NCBI GenBank assembly: GCA_029262455.1
Contig: JAJCZJ010000049.1
Location: 23,395 to 87,394 of the forward strand
Direction of reading: 5' to 3'
Length of the DNA stretch: 64,000 nt
From: Deltaproteobacteria bacterium
GTDB taxonomy: Bacteria; Desulfobacterota; Binatia; HRBIN30; CADEER01
The position numbers were made by a program, and so were the translations under genes. The notes beneath the pieces were generated by a model. That model ran no database searches and was not told the DNA's origin. It saw only the letters and a program-made list of their open reading frames with translations. Positions within the stretch are counted from its first letter, which is position 1; every line of letters begins with the position of its first letter. Of this stretch, positions 41,594-49,903 are shown one piece after another.

Positions 41594-43228
41594 ATGACGG
41601 CGAGAGCTTGGCGGCCGCGAGAAGACCGGATCGGCAAATTTTTCACGCGGCTTTGCGGCGGGGCCCTGGCGGTCAATCTGCTCCTCGCCATCGGGTTGCT
41701 GGGTCTGATCGGTTTTCACGGCACCGCCTACTTTTGGCCGAAGGGCGTTGCGGAAGTCGAACTCGTGAGTGGTGACGTATTGATCGGTGAGGTGCATGGT
41801 TGGGAAGAGGTTCCGGCGGACCGGGCCGCCACGCCCGGTGAGCGTCGCATGCGTCTCAAAATCGGCAACCGTGACCTCTACGGATTGGATTTCCGCTGGG
41901 TGAGCGAATCGGAGGTCGCGCGCGTAGGCTACCCTGCAGACATCGTGCTGTTGGAGCGTCTCGAGTGGGGAAACTTTTACGGACGGCCGGTCGAGCTGCA
42001 TCCCAGTGGGGTTGGGGCCGTCGATCTTCGCGCAGGTCTGGCTGCACTCCACGCTGAGAAGATCGAACAGCGTGAGCAAATCGAAGACTTCGAGTCGGGC
42101 CCCTTGGCCGACGTGAACTACGAGCTCGAAGACTTGCGTCTCGAGGAACGGCGTATCCGGCTGGATGCCGAGGAAGGCGCTGAACCAGACAGCGACCGAC
42201 TAGCCGCGGTTGCGCGATTGAAGGCGACGGCGAGCAAGGAGTACGAGCTGCTTGCCGCCCAGCTGTTCGATCGACGGCGCGAACTGTCGCGCGGCTCGGT
42301 CCGGATGCAGGCCGCTGATGGGCAGCACAAGAGCATCGCGGTGGGGGATATCGTTCGAATCCTTCAGCCGAACGAGATGGGTCTGTTCGCTTCGGTGGGT
42401 CTCTACGTCTCGCGCGTGTGGGAGTTCGTGTCGGGTGATCCGCGCGAGTCAAACACTGAAGGCGGTATTTTCCCGGCGATTTTTGGCACCGTAATGATGG
42501 TTTTTTTGATGTCGTTTGCGGTAGCGCCTCTCGGCGTCCTCGCAGCATTGTACCTGCGCGAGTACGCGCGCGAGGGGCCGGTCGTCCGTGCCGTGCGGAT
42601 TGCTGTCAACAATCTCGCCGGGGTGCCATCGATCGTGTTCGGCGTGTTCGGACTCGGGTTCTTCGTCTACTTGATCGGCGGAACCATCGATCAGGTGTTT
42701 TATCCGGAGGCCCTGCCGACGCCAACCTACGGAACGGGCGGCATCTTGTGGGCGAGTTTGACGTTGGCGTTGCTCACCGTTCCCGTCGTGATCGTGGCGG
42801 CTGAGGAGGGGCTTGCGGCAGTGCCGAGAATCGTTCGCGAGGGTTCGTTGGCCCTCGGCGCGACGAAGTTCGAGACCATCTGTAAGGTTGTCCTTCCGGC
42901 GGCGGCACCCGGCATCTTGACGGGTATGATTCTGGCGATGGCGCGCGCCGCTGGGGAGGTAGCGCCGCTGATGATCGTCGGGATGGTCAAACTCGCGCCG
43001 TCATTGCCGATCGATGGCCGCTTTCCGTATGTCCATTTGGAGAGAAAGTTTATGCACCTCGGGTTTCACGTTTACGACGTCGGATTCCAGAGTCCCAATG
43101 TCGAAGCCGCACAGCCTCTGGTTTTTGCGACGGCTTTGTTGCTGGTCGGCGTCGTGGTTGCGATGAATCTTGTGGCGATTGTCGTTCGCAATCGGCTGCG
43201 ACGAGCCTACGCGACGAGTGCGGTTTAG
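41594..43228 (+). CDS. pstA: phosphate ABC transporter permease PstA with periplasmic/coiled insertion
   Basis: A 544-residue permease that starts 1 base after the pstC stop. TM1 ([19 protein letters not shown]) is followed by an insertion of about 240 residues. It includes a beta-rich part ([14 protein letters not shown]) and a charged coiled-coil ([19 protein letters not shown] through [12 protein letters not shown], residues about 150-240). The ABC permease domain begins near 290 ([17 protein letters not shown]), with the EAA-like loop [20 protein letters not shown] near 417. The matching insertions in PstC and PstA may form a joint structure. Confidence 0.92.
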   Translation: MTARAWRPREDRIGKFFTRLCGGALAVNLLLAIGLLGLIGFHGTAYFWPKGVAEVELVSGDVLIGEVHGWEEVPADRAATPGERRMRLKIGNRDLYGLDFRWVSESEVARVGYPADIVLLERLEWGNFYGRPVELHPSGVGAVDLRAGLAALHAEKIEQREQIEDFESGPLADVNYELEDLRLEERRIRLDAEEGAEPDSDRLAAVARLKATASKEYELLAAQLFDRRRELSRGSVRMQAADGQHKSIAVGDIVRILQPNEMGLFASVGLYVSRVWEFVSGDPRESNTEGGIFPAIFGTVMMVFLMSFAVAPLGVLAALYLREYAREGPVVRAVRIAVNNLAGVPSIVFGVFGLGFFVYLIGGTIDQVFYPEALPTPTYGTGGILWASLTLALLTVPVVIVAAEEGLAAVPRIVREGSLALGATKFETICKVVLPAAAPGILTGMILAMARAAGEVAPLMIVGMVKLAPSLPIDGRFPYVHLERKFMHLGFHVYDVGFQSPNVEAAQPLVFATALLLVGVVVAMNLVAIVVRNRLRRAYATSAV

Positions 43229-43262
43229 GACGATGATTCGATCAGATAGGGTGCGGAGTATC

Positions 43263-44105
43263 ATGACAGCGACTGACAGCGTGGCGAGGGCATCGGCCCC
43301 GGAAGAAGCCGCATCGCCGGAGTCTGCTATGGCGGGCGCCGTGGTTCCTTCGCGGGTCGTGCTCGAGGTCGCTGACCTGTCACTTTGGTATGGGACGTCG
43401 CGGGCGCTGAGCCAGGTTTCGCTCGAGATCCCCGAAAAGCAGGTGACGGCGTTCATCGGCCCATCGGGCTGCGGCAAGTCAACGCTGCTGCGCTGCTTCA
43501 ATCGACTCAATGACCTCATCGATGAGGTGCGGATCGAGGGCGACATCCTGCACGAGGGTGAGAGCATCTATCGACCGGAAGTGGACGTCAATTCGCTGCG
43601 CAAGCGCGTTGGAATGGTATTTCAGAAGTCGAATCCGTTTCCCAAGTCGATCTACGAGAACGTAGCATACGGATGCCGGATTCACGGCATAAAGAAGAAG
43701 GTTGACCTCGACGATATTGTCGAGAAGAGTCTGACGAGTGCCGCTCTGTGGACGGAGGTCAAGGATCGGCTGCACGCCAGTGCGTTGGGGCTCTCAGGCG
43801 GGCAGCAGCAACGTTTGTGTATTGCTCGGGCGATCGCGATTGAACCGGAAGTGATGTTGCTCGACGAGCCATGCTCGGCGCTCGATCCGGTTGCGACCGC
43901 GAAGATCGAGGATCTCATCCATCAGCTCAAGGAGAGTTACACGATTGTCATCGTTACTCACAATATGCAGCAGGCAGCGCGCGTATCGGATCAGACAGCG
44001 TTCATGTACTTGGGCGAGCTCATTGAAACCGGCGATACCCGAGACATCTTCACGACGCCGAAGAACCGTCAAACCGAGGATTACATCACCGGCCGATTCG
44101 GCTGA
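43263..44105 (+). CDS. pstB: phosphate ABC transporter ATP-binding protein
   Basis: A 280-residue ATPase. Walker [11 protein letters not shown]-loop [34 protein letters not shown] signature, Walker [14 protein letters not shown], switch VTHNMQQA; all are intact, in contrast to the degenerate ATPase at 20.5 kb. PstB sequences are recognised by the CFNRLNDLI and [10 protein letters not shown] segments. Start taken as ATG 43263 with GCGGAG before it; another in-frame start lies at 43233. It powers PstCA. Confidence 0.95.
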   Translation: MTATDSVARASAPEEAASPESAMAGAVVPSRVVLEVADLSLWYGTSRALSQVSLEIPEKQVTAFIGPSGCGKSTLLRCFNRLNDLIDEVRIEGDILHEGESIYRPEVDVNSLRKRVGMVFQKSNPFPKSIYENVAYGCRIHGIKKKVDLDDIVEKSLTSAALWTEVKDRLHASALGLSGGQQQRLCIARAIAIEPEVMLLDEPCSALDPVATAKIEDLIHQLKESYTIVIVTHNMQQAARVSDQTAFMYLGELIETGDTRDIFTTPKNRQTEDYITGRFG

Positions 44106-44129
44106 TGATGCGGGGAGAAGGGGAATCCG

Positions 44130-44819
44130 ATGCGACCAAAGCCTCACATAAATAGACATTACGACGGCTTGCTCGAGGAGTTGCGTCGACGCGTCCTGGA
44201 GATGGGTGGTTTCGTCGAGAAGCAGATCGCCGATGCGATTCACGCGCTCGTCGAGCGTGACTCAAAAGAGGCGGAACTGGTGATTGAACGCGATCACATC
44301 GTCAACCGCATGGACGTAGAAATCGACGAAATGTGCCTCAATTTGCTCGCTCTGCACCAGCCGGCAGCTCGTGACCTTCGCTTCATCACCACGGCGATGA
44401 AGATCAACGCCGACTTGGAGAGAGCCGGCGACATGGCAGAGAATATCTGCGAGCGAGCGATGGAGCTCGGCCAAGAGCCGCAGCTCAAACCCTATGTCGA
44501 TCTGCCGAGAATGGCGCGAATGGCTCAGGAGATGCTTCGCGATTCGTTGAATTCCTTCGTCCGCGAAGATGTTGAGCTTGCGTTGAAGGTTTGCCGAGAT
44601 GATGACGCGGTCGACGCGTTGCTCGAGCAGATTTTCCGAGAGCTGATCTCCTACATGGTAGAAGATCCGGCATCGATTTCGCGTGCTATGCGGATTATTT
44701 TCGTTTCAAAGTATCTCGAACGCGTGTCCGATCACGCGACGAATATCGCCGAGATGGTCGTGTTTATGGTCAAGGGCAAGAGCATCCGACATTTGGGAGA
44801 ACCGCCACAGGAGCTATGA
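44130..44819 (+). CDS. phoU: phosphate signalling complex protein PhoU
   Basis: A 229-residue all-helical protein with two PhoU three-helix bundles. The first contains HYDGLLEELRRRVLEMGGFV and then HQPAARDLRFITTAMKINAD with LERAGDMAENICERA (conserved E/D-rich metal motif). The second contains VSKYLERVSDHATNIAEMVV. PhoU couples PstSCAB to PhoR and keeps PhoB off in phosphate excess. Its ATGA overlap with phoB shows coupling. Confidence 0.95.
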   Translation: MRPKPHINRHYDGLLEELRRRVLEMGGFVEKQIADAIHALVERDSKEAELVIERDHIVNRMDVEIDEMCLNLLALHQPAARDLRFITTAMKINADLERAGDMAENICERAMELGQEPQLKPYVDLPRMARMAQEMLRDSLNSFVREDVELALKVCRDDDAVDALLEQIFRELISYMVEDPASISRAMRIIFVSKYLERVSDHATNIAEMVVFMVKGKSIRHLGEPPQEL

Positions 44820-45550
44820 ACCTTCCCGGACGACACAAGATTTTGGTTGTCGAGGACGAACCCGACATCCGAGAGCTGGTCAGGTACAACTTAGAACAAG
44901 GCGGGTTCGAGGTTATCGAAACAGACGATGGGAAGCAGGCGCTCGCCCTGATCGAGAAAGAACGGCCGTCGTTGCTGGTCTTGGACCTGATGCTACCCAA
45001 TGCGGATGGGCTGGATATCTGTAAGATGCTGCGCCAGAGGCCGCAGTCGGCGGCGATTCCAATCGTGATGCTGACCGCGAAGGCTGCCGAAGTTGACCGC
45101 GTGCTCGGGCTGGAGCTCGGGGCCGACGATTACATTACCAAGCCGTTTAGTCCGCGCGAGCTCGTGGCCCGAGTCAAGGCCGTGCTGCGGCGATCCGAAA
45201 CCGCACACGTCGAGGAAAGGCGCGAGGTGTTCGAACGCGGTCGTCTGCGCATGGACTTTGAAAGTCACGAAGTCTGGCTCGATGGGTCCGTGCTTTCGTT
45301 GAGTCTTCGCGAGTTCGAATTGCTAAAGTTCTTCGTGCGCAACCCGAATCGAGTTTTCGACCGCTTGACGATTCTGGATCTGGTCTGGGGCGGGGATACC
45401 TACGTCGAGCCGCGAACCATCGATGTGCACGTGCGACGTCTGCGGATCCTGGTCGAGCAAGACGCGAGTCGGCCCGATCTGATCCAGACGGTGCGCGGAG
45501 TCGGGTACAAGTTCAATATCGACGCCTTGGATCCTGCGCTGGCCTCGTAA
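44816..45550 (+). CDS. phoB: phosphate regulon response regulator
   Basis: A 244-residue OmpR/PhoB-type regulator. The receiver domain (residues 7-125) has acidic pocket residues in VVEDEPDIRELVRY, phospho-acceptor Asp in LLVLDLMLPNADGLDICKM and switch Lys in ADDYITKPFSPRELVAR. The winged-helix domain follows (LSLREFELLKFFVRNP, then DVHVRRLRILVEQ and GVGYKF). It would bind the 11-bp-period heptamers found upstream of five transcription units in this window. Confidence 0.95.
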   Translation: MNLPGRHKILVVEDEPDIRELVRYNLEQGGFEVIETDDGKQALALIEKERPSLLVLDLMLPNADGLDICKMLRQRPQSAAIPIVMLTAKAAEVDRVLGLELGADDYITKPFSPRELVARVKAVLRRSETAHVEERREVFERGRLRMDFESHEVWLDGSVLSLSLREFELLKFFVRNPNRVFDRLTILDLVWGGDTYVEPRTIDVHVRRLRILVEQDASRPDLIQTVRGVGYKFNIDALDPALAS

Positions 45551-45570
45551 CTCGTGGTGAGCTCTTCGAC

Positions 45571-46848
45571 ATGCTTGGCTGGGTAGCGGCGGCGCTGGTT
45601 GCGGTTGCGGCCGGCTGGCGGCTCTCGCGTTGGCGGTCTTGGGCGCGGGTCATCGCCGCAGAGCTTCCCGGGGCAACCCCCGATTCGACGGCTCCGGACG
45701 AGATTCTACGAGGGGTGCGTGGGCTTTGCGACCGTCTCGACGAGCGCGAAAGCGAGTTGGGTCGGTTGGCCGGCGTCGTCGAGGGCATGGTTGAGGGAAT
45801 GTTGGTCATCGACGGCGAGGGTAATGTCGTCCTCGCCAATCGGCGCGCCGACGAGCTTCTCGACCTTCCTTCCGGCGAGACGCACACCGGGCGGTCGCTG
45901 GCCGAACTGAACCGGGACCCGGACTTGCTCGATTTGGTCCGGACGGTTCGCCAAGAGGAGGAGTGGGAGGGGGGCCAGCCGATCGTGCAGGAGGTCTCGG
46001 TGGGTAAGGGCGGCGAAACGGTTCTTCGGGTCACCGCCTCCCGCCTGTCCGCTCGCGAGGATATGGAGCGTTGGTTCGTGTTGGTGTTCCATGACATCAG
46101 CGCGATACGGCAACTCGAGCAGATGCGCCGCGACTTCGTCGCGAATGTGTCGCACGAGTTGCGCACTCCGTTGGCGGCGATCGGTGGCTACACTGAAACC
46201 CTCCTCGACGGGGCCCTCGACGATCCGGCAACGGCGCGTCGCTTTCTCGAGACAATCGAGCGCCACAGCAATCGGCTTGGCCGACTCGTCGACGATCTGC
46301 TGACGCTCTCGGATCTCGAACTGGGCCGAACCGAGATCCGTGCGTCGGCGCAAGACGGATCGCGCATCGTGGACGCTTGCTTCGAGACCTTGCAGGCCAA
46401 GGCGGAGATCGCGGGGGTGGCCCTGGAGAACCCCGTCGGAACCAGCGTGCCGCGTGTTCAGGCCGACCCGGATCGGCTGGAGCAAGCGCTCTTGAACCTG
46501 ATCGATAATGCAATCAAGTACACGCCCAGTGGCGGTTCGGTGCGGGTGACGGCTCGACTCGTGCGCCGAAGCGAAGCGCCCGAAGAGATCGCCAGTAGCG
46601 AGGGACAGCCGGCGTTCGTCGAGTTCGTGGTGGCCGATACTGGAGTGGGGGTTCCAGCACCGGATCTGGCGCGATTGACCGAGCGCTTCTACCGGGTCGA
46701 CAAAGCTCGGTCGCGCGAGCTCGGAGGCACGGGTCTTGGCCTGGCGATCGTCAAGCATATCGTCCAGGCGCACGGCGGCTCGATGTCGATCGAGAGCGAG
46801 TTGCAGAAGGGTACGGCGGTCCGCCTCCGTTTCCCGGCTGCGCCCTAA
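45571..46848 (+). CDS. phoR: phosphate regulon sensor histidine kinase
   Basis: A 425-residue histidine kinase. One N-terminal membrane segment (LGWVAAALVAVAAGW), a linker and a PAS-like domain (GMLVIDGEGNVVLANRRADE, 77-96), then HisKA with phospho-acceptor His in FVANVSHELRTPLAAIGGY, and an HATPase domain with N-box LNLIDNAIKYTPSGGSVRV, DTGVGVP (G1) and GGTGLGLAIVKHIVQAHGG (G2). The single TM and the lack of a large periplasmic domain are typical of PhoR, which senses phosphate through PstSCAB-PhoU. It starts 20 bases after phoB. Confidence 0.93.
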   Translation: MLGWVAAALVAVAAGWRLSRWRSWARVIAAELPGATPDSTAPDEILRGVRGLCDRLDERESELGRLAGVVEGMVEGMLVIDGEGNVVLANRRADELLDLPSGETHTGRSLAELNRDPDLLDLVRTVRQEEEWEGGQPIVQEVSVGKGGETVLRVTASRLSAREDMERWFVLVFHDISAIRQLEQMRRDFVANVSHELRTPLAAIGGYTETLLDGALDDPATARRFLETIERHSNRLGRLVDDLLTLSDLELGRTEIRASAQDGSRIVDACFETLQAKAEIAGVALENPVGTSVPRVQADPDRLEQALLNLIDNAIKYTPSGGSVRVTARLVRRSEAPEEIASSEGQPAFVEFVVADTGVGVPAPDLARLTERFYRVDKARSRELGGTGLGLAIVKHIVQAHGGSMSIESELQKGTAVRLRFPAAP

Positions 46849-46927
46849 GTTATTGACCGGAAATCCTTAGAAAGGCTTCGGGGCCCGCGGCACACCGCCG
46901 GCGTTGCCCCTCTCGGAAGTAGACCCG

Positions 46928-47527
46928 CTACTTGCCCGTCGGAGGCACCAACGTCGCATTGCAGGTGCAGCCCTCGATCACTCCGCCGCTGCCCGCGCAG
47001 CCTTCGACAACACATGCGAGGTCGCCGGCGGCGGCTTTCGGGGCGTTGTTGCACTGACGGAAGTCGATGACCGCATAGGGTGTCGGCAAGCTCTTGCCTT
47101 CGCCGCGAACCAGGCGGATCGAGTGGTCGAGGTCGTTCAACGCGACGATTCCGGAGCTCGATCCAAAATTGACGCTGCTTCTTACAGACGCATCCTGCTG
47201 GGTGCCTGGGATGATAAGACGGTCGGTACGATAGGAAACGTGCAGCGCCGCCGCGGTTGCCTCGGCCCCGAGCGGCGGCAGTACGCGGATTGCGAAGCGA
47301 ACCTCGTCGCTCGGCTCGCAGGATCGCGGCTGGCAGTCGGCTGGGCAAGACGTGCAGCTCTCACCCGGTTCGAAAAGGGCGTTGCCACACGTCGGGTCGA
47401 GCCCTGGCGGCGCGCTGGGTGGGGCTACCTGTGGGCGTGTAACCGTTGCCTCTTGCGGCTGCACCGCGAAGGTGCCGGTTGCAAGGAGCGCGCTCAGTAC
47501 GGTGATGGAGATGATCGCATTTTTCAC
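46928..47527 (-). CDS. secreted protein with cohesin-like C-terminal module (paralogue C)
   Basis: A 199-residue exported protein. The signal peptide (VKNAIISITVLSALLATGTFA) makes the GTG at 47527 the likely start. A Cys-rich piece CGNALFEPGESCTSCPADC is followed by a beta-rich domain of about 110 residues (EVRFAIRVLPPLGAEATAAA onward) ending LACVVEGCAGSGGVIEGCTC. The last segment closely matches the end of the neighbouring lipoprotein (CIVEGCSGAGGPIAGCTC). The beta domain has the feel of a cohesin-type sandwich, but no search was made. Last of four genes behind the TonB-receptor Pho box. Confidence 0.65.
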   Translation of the reverse strand: MKNAIISITVLSALLATGTFAVQPQEATVTRPQVAPPSAPPGLDPTCGNALFEPGESCTSCPADCQPRSCEPSDEVRFAIRVLPPLGAEATAAALHVSYRTDRLIIPGTQQDASVRSSVNFGSSSGIVALNDLDHSIRLVRGEGKSLPTPYAVIDFRQCNNAPKAAAGDLACVVEGCAGSGGVIEGCTCNATLVPPTGK

Positions 47528-47617
47528 TGGAACCCTCAGCAGAGTTTGTTGCCTGCGGCGGGCGCCCACTCACAAGTGGAGCGATCCCTTGCCGAATGAT
47601 TTGGGGCCGAATTCTTT

Positions 47618-48679
47618 CTATTGGAGCGTGGCGCTGCAGGTGCAGCCGGCAATCGGGCCGCCAGCACCGCTACAGCCCTCGACGATACATGCGAAGCTCG
47701 TCGCGTCCGGGCCGGCGGCGCCGTCACAAGTGTCGAAGGTCGCCACATAGATCTCGTCTGAGGGCAGCTCGGTGGTGTTGACCAGGACGACGCGTGCGGC
47801 GAAGTCGAGATCAGAGGGCGTAAAGATGAACGGGTCGGGGTCGAGGATCTCCTGGATTCGGTCCGCAACGTCGCGCACCCGACCGGTACCCGGCATCTGG
47901 ACGACGTCGCTCTGATAGGAGAGGAGGGTCGTGATCGATGTTGCTTGCGGTCCTGGTGGCGCGCTGAATGCGACGAGCACAATAGCACTGCCGCCATCGG
48001 GTGCGCAGTCGAGGATTTCGATGTCCTGCGAACAGTCGGTTCCCGCAGGGTCGCCCAAAAATGTTCCCGGGTTGTCTGGATCTTCTGCGCGCTCGCCGGG
48101 CTCGAGGAGGGGGAGGTTGCATGGCGGTGTGGGAGTCGCGGTTGGCTCCGGTGTATTGGTCGCCGTTGCCGTCGGGGCTTGGGTCGCGGGTGTCTCGGTG
48201 ACCGTGGGAGTGGCACTCGTCAGCGAAGTTGGTGTGAACACGCCGCCACAAGCACTCGGGTTCAGAGTACATGAATCTGTGCAAGTCAGGCCTCCAGCGG
48301 GCCCGCCCTGCGGGTCGTCGCCGCGCCCGAAGTCGCCGCAGGTAGCGTCCCGCAGGTCGAAGGTATCGCACTGCTCGAGGCCGCCTTGGGCCAAGCCGTC
48401 GCCGCACAGCGGGACGTTGCAGATACTGGAACAGGTCGAGGTGTCGGCCGCCACGCACACTTCATTGTCGGCGCAGCCGCTGGCCACGCTAACACGGCAG
48501 CGGTCGCCGGTTGCCGAACAGACGCCACCGGCGTCGCACTCTTCGCCTGCTTCGACGGTGCCGTTGCCGCAGGTTCGCAAGACCGAGAGACCGTCGTCAC
48601 CGCCGCTACAGGAGGCAACGACGACCGAAAGGCAAGCGGCGATCAGGGTGCGAGCGAGTGTCTGTAGGACGTGCTTCAT
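47618..48679 (-). CDS. lipoprotein with Cys-rich domain, Thr/Pro linker and cohesin-like module (paralogue B)
   Basis: A 353-residue protein with a lipobox (VVASC, Cys about residue 24), so probably anchored to the outer membrane. Domains: a Cys-rich region with CGNGTVEAGEECD near 37-49 and further CSSICNVPLCGDG and CDTFDLRDATCGDFG; a Thr/Pro linker (TPTVTETPATQAPTATATNT..., about 155-185); then a beta-rich module (SAIVLVAFSAPPGPQATSI onward, about 230-345) ending CIVEGCSGAGGPIAGCTC. It is related to its operon neighbours A and C. The surface-anchored member is a natural scaffold candidate. Confidence 0.7.
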   Translation of the reverse strand: MKHVLQTLARTLIAACLSVVVASCSGGDDGLSVLRTCGNGTVEAGEECDAGGVCSATGDRCRVSVASGCADNEVCVAADTSTCSSICNVPLCGDGLAQGGLEQCDTFDLRDATCGDFGRGDDPQGGPAGGLTCTDSCTLNPSACGGVFTPTSLTSATPTVTETPATQAPTATATNTPEPTATPTPPCNLPLLEPGERAEDPDNPGTFLGDPAGTDCSQDIEILDCAPDGGSAIVLVAFSAPPGPQATSITTLLSYQSDVVQMPGTGRVRDVADRIQEILDPDPFIFTPSDLDFAARVVLVNTTELPSDEIYVATFDTCDGAAGPDATSFACIVEGCSGAGGPIAGCTCSATLQ

Positions 48680-48715
48680 GCGTTCTCCGTGGTGGTGGCG
48701 TGACGATCGGGGTGG

Positions 48716-48743
48716 AGGGAGGCGGCTTGACGCCTCCCTCCTT
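48716..48743. terminator. long hairpin inside the receptor operon
   Basis: Perfect 11-bp arms GGAGGGAGGCG (48716-48726) and CGCCTCCCTCC (48733-48743) with a 6-base loop, in the 104-bp gap between paralogues A and B. No T-tract follows on the minus strand, so it may be an attenuator or mRNA-stabilising hairpin more than a full stop. Confidence 0.5.
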
Positions 48744-48783
48744 CGGGTTGGGGTGTTTCGCGTCGTTCGAAGGGCCTATCCGG

Positions 48784-49866
48784 TTACAGGCTCACGTTGC
48801 AGTCGACCTGGTCGCTGATGGTGGTGAGCGAGGTGTCTGATGCAGATTCCAGCGTGCAGGTGAAGTCGGCCGCGACTGGTGCGTCTGCTCCTTCGCAGGT
48901 GTTGAACTCGATCGTCATGGCGACGCCGGATTCACTGCCAAACAGACTACTGTCGAGTTGTACGACGTCGAGGCCGTAGCGTTGGTCAGTCGCTGTGATC
49001 GAGGGCAGCGTGTCCGAAGACAGGCGGCTCGAAAAGCCACTGCTGGGCAGGCTCACGAGTCCGTCCGGGTAGCGAACGAAGTACTCGAGCCCGGCGACCA
49101 GGACTCCGCTGGGGGCGGAGAATGTTACGTCCACCGAGACCGTGGCGCCGGAGGTCGTACAGGCGGCGACGCGGCAATTCCCGGGACAGCCGTCGCCGGG
49201 GCCCTCGTCGGTGTTACCGTCGTCGCACGACTCGCCGGCGCAGTCGGCATCGACCAGGCACGACAGGGCATCGAATGGATTCGGCGCGACGCACGTTCCG
49301 TCGGAGCATACCCCGGATTGGTTGTCGGTGATCCCGTCGCCGCACGTGGGTAGGCTGCAGTCCGACTGACATCCATCCCCGTCACGAGTCTGGCACGTCC
49401 CCGGTCCGGCGCCTTCGCCACAATCTGCATCGACCGTGCAGGGGTCGCCGAACGAGCCGCCTGCGCCGCACTGCTTACCGTCGTCGCATTCTTCACCCGT
49501 GTCGGGCGTACCATCGCCGCAAGTCAGTGATACCGGCGTCTCGGTCGGCTCCGGGGTCGGAGTATCGAGCGGTATGGTCGGTGTCGGTGAGGCAACATCC
49601 GGACATCCTTTCAGCGCAGCGTTGACGCCCTGCACGAGCTCGTTGATGCTCGCGCGCCCGTCACCATTGGTATCGCACGCCGTGCAGTTGGATACTGGCT
49701 GTTGGCCGAGCGCGATGTTCACGCATTGGATCAGCTCGTTGATCGCTGTGCGCCCGTCTCCGTTGCAGTCGCCCGGGCATTGCGCTTGCGCAGGCCCGGC
49801 TGCAATTAGGCTCAACGCGACGAGCGCGGTGCCGATAAGACGTTTTCCCTCACGAATGTAAAACAC
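48784..49866 (-). CDS. secreted dockerin + Cys-rich + cohesin-like protein (paralogue A)
   Basis: A 360-residue exported protein. GTG start at 49866 is supported by AGGAGGAAC just upstream; the signal peptide ends near AQAQ. Right after it are two dockerin-type calcium loops: CPGDCNGDGRTAINELIQCV and CDTNGDGRASINELVQGVNA, with the D-x-N-x-D-G pattern. A Thr/Pro linker follows, then repeated Cys-rich CGDGTPDTGEECDDG-type modules, and finally a beta-rich module of about 110 residues (VSVDVTFSAPSGVLVAGLEY onward). Thus one protein carries both a dockerin-like and a cohesin-like part. It is 37 bases after the TonB receptor stop. Confidence 0.75.
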   Translation of the reverse strand: MFYIREGKRLIGTALVALSLIAAGPAQAQCPGDCNGDGRTAINELIQCVNIALGQQPVSNCTACDTNGDGRASINELVQGVNAALKGCPDVASPTPTIPLDTPTPEPTETPVSLTCGDGTPDTGEECDDGKQCGAGGSFGDPCTVDADCGEGAGPGTCQTRDGDGCQSDCSLPTCGDGITDNQSGVCSDGTCVAPNPFDALSCLVDADCAGESCDDGNTDEGPGDGCPGNCRVAACTTSGATVSVDVTFSAPSGVLVAGLEYFVRYPDGLVSLPSSGFSSRLSSDTLPSITATDQRYGLDVVQLDSSLFGSESGVAMTIEFNTCEGADAPVAADFTCTLESASDTSLTTISDQVDCNVSL

Positions 49867-49903
49867 GCTAAGTTCCTCCTTCGCTCGCGATGCGAGCGCT
49901 CCG

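Noticed and set aside
46854..46927. Intrinsic terminator between phoR and the secreted protein gene
   Set aside because: The short GC-rich segment has no clean stem longer than 5-6 bp and no T-tract.
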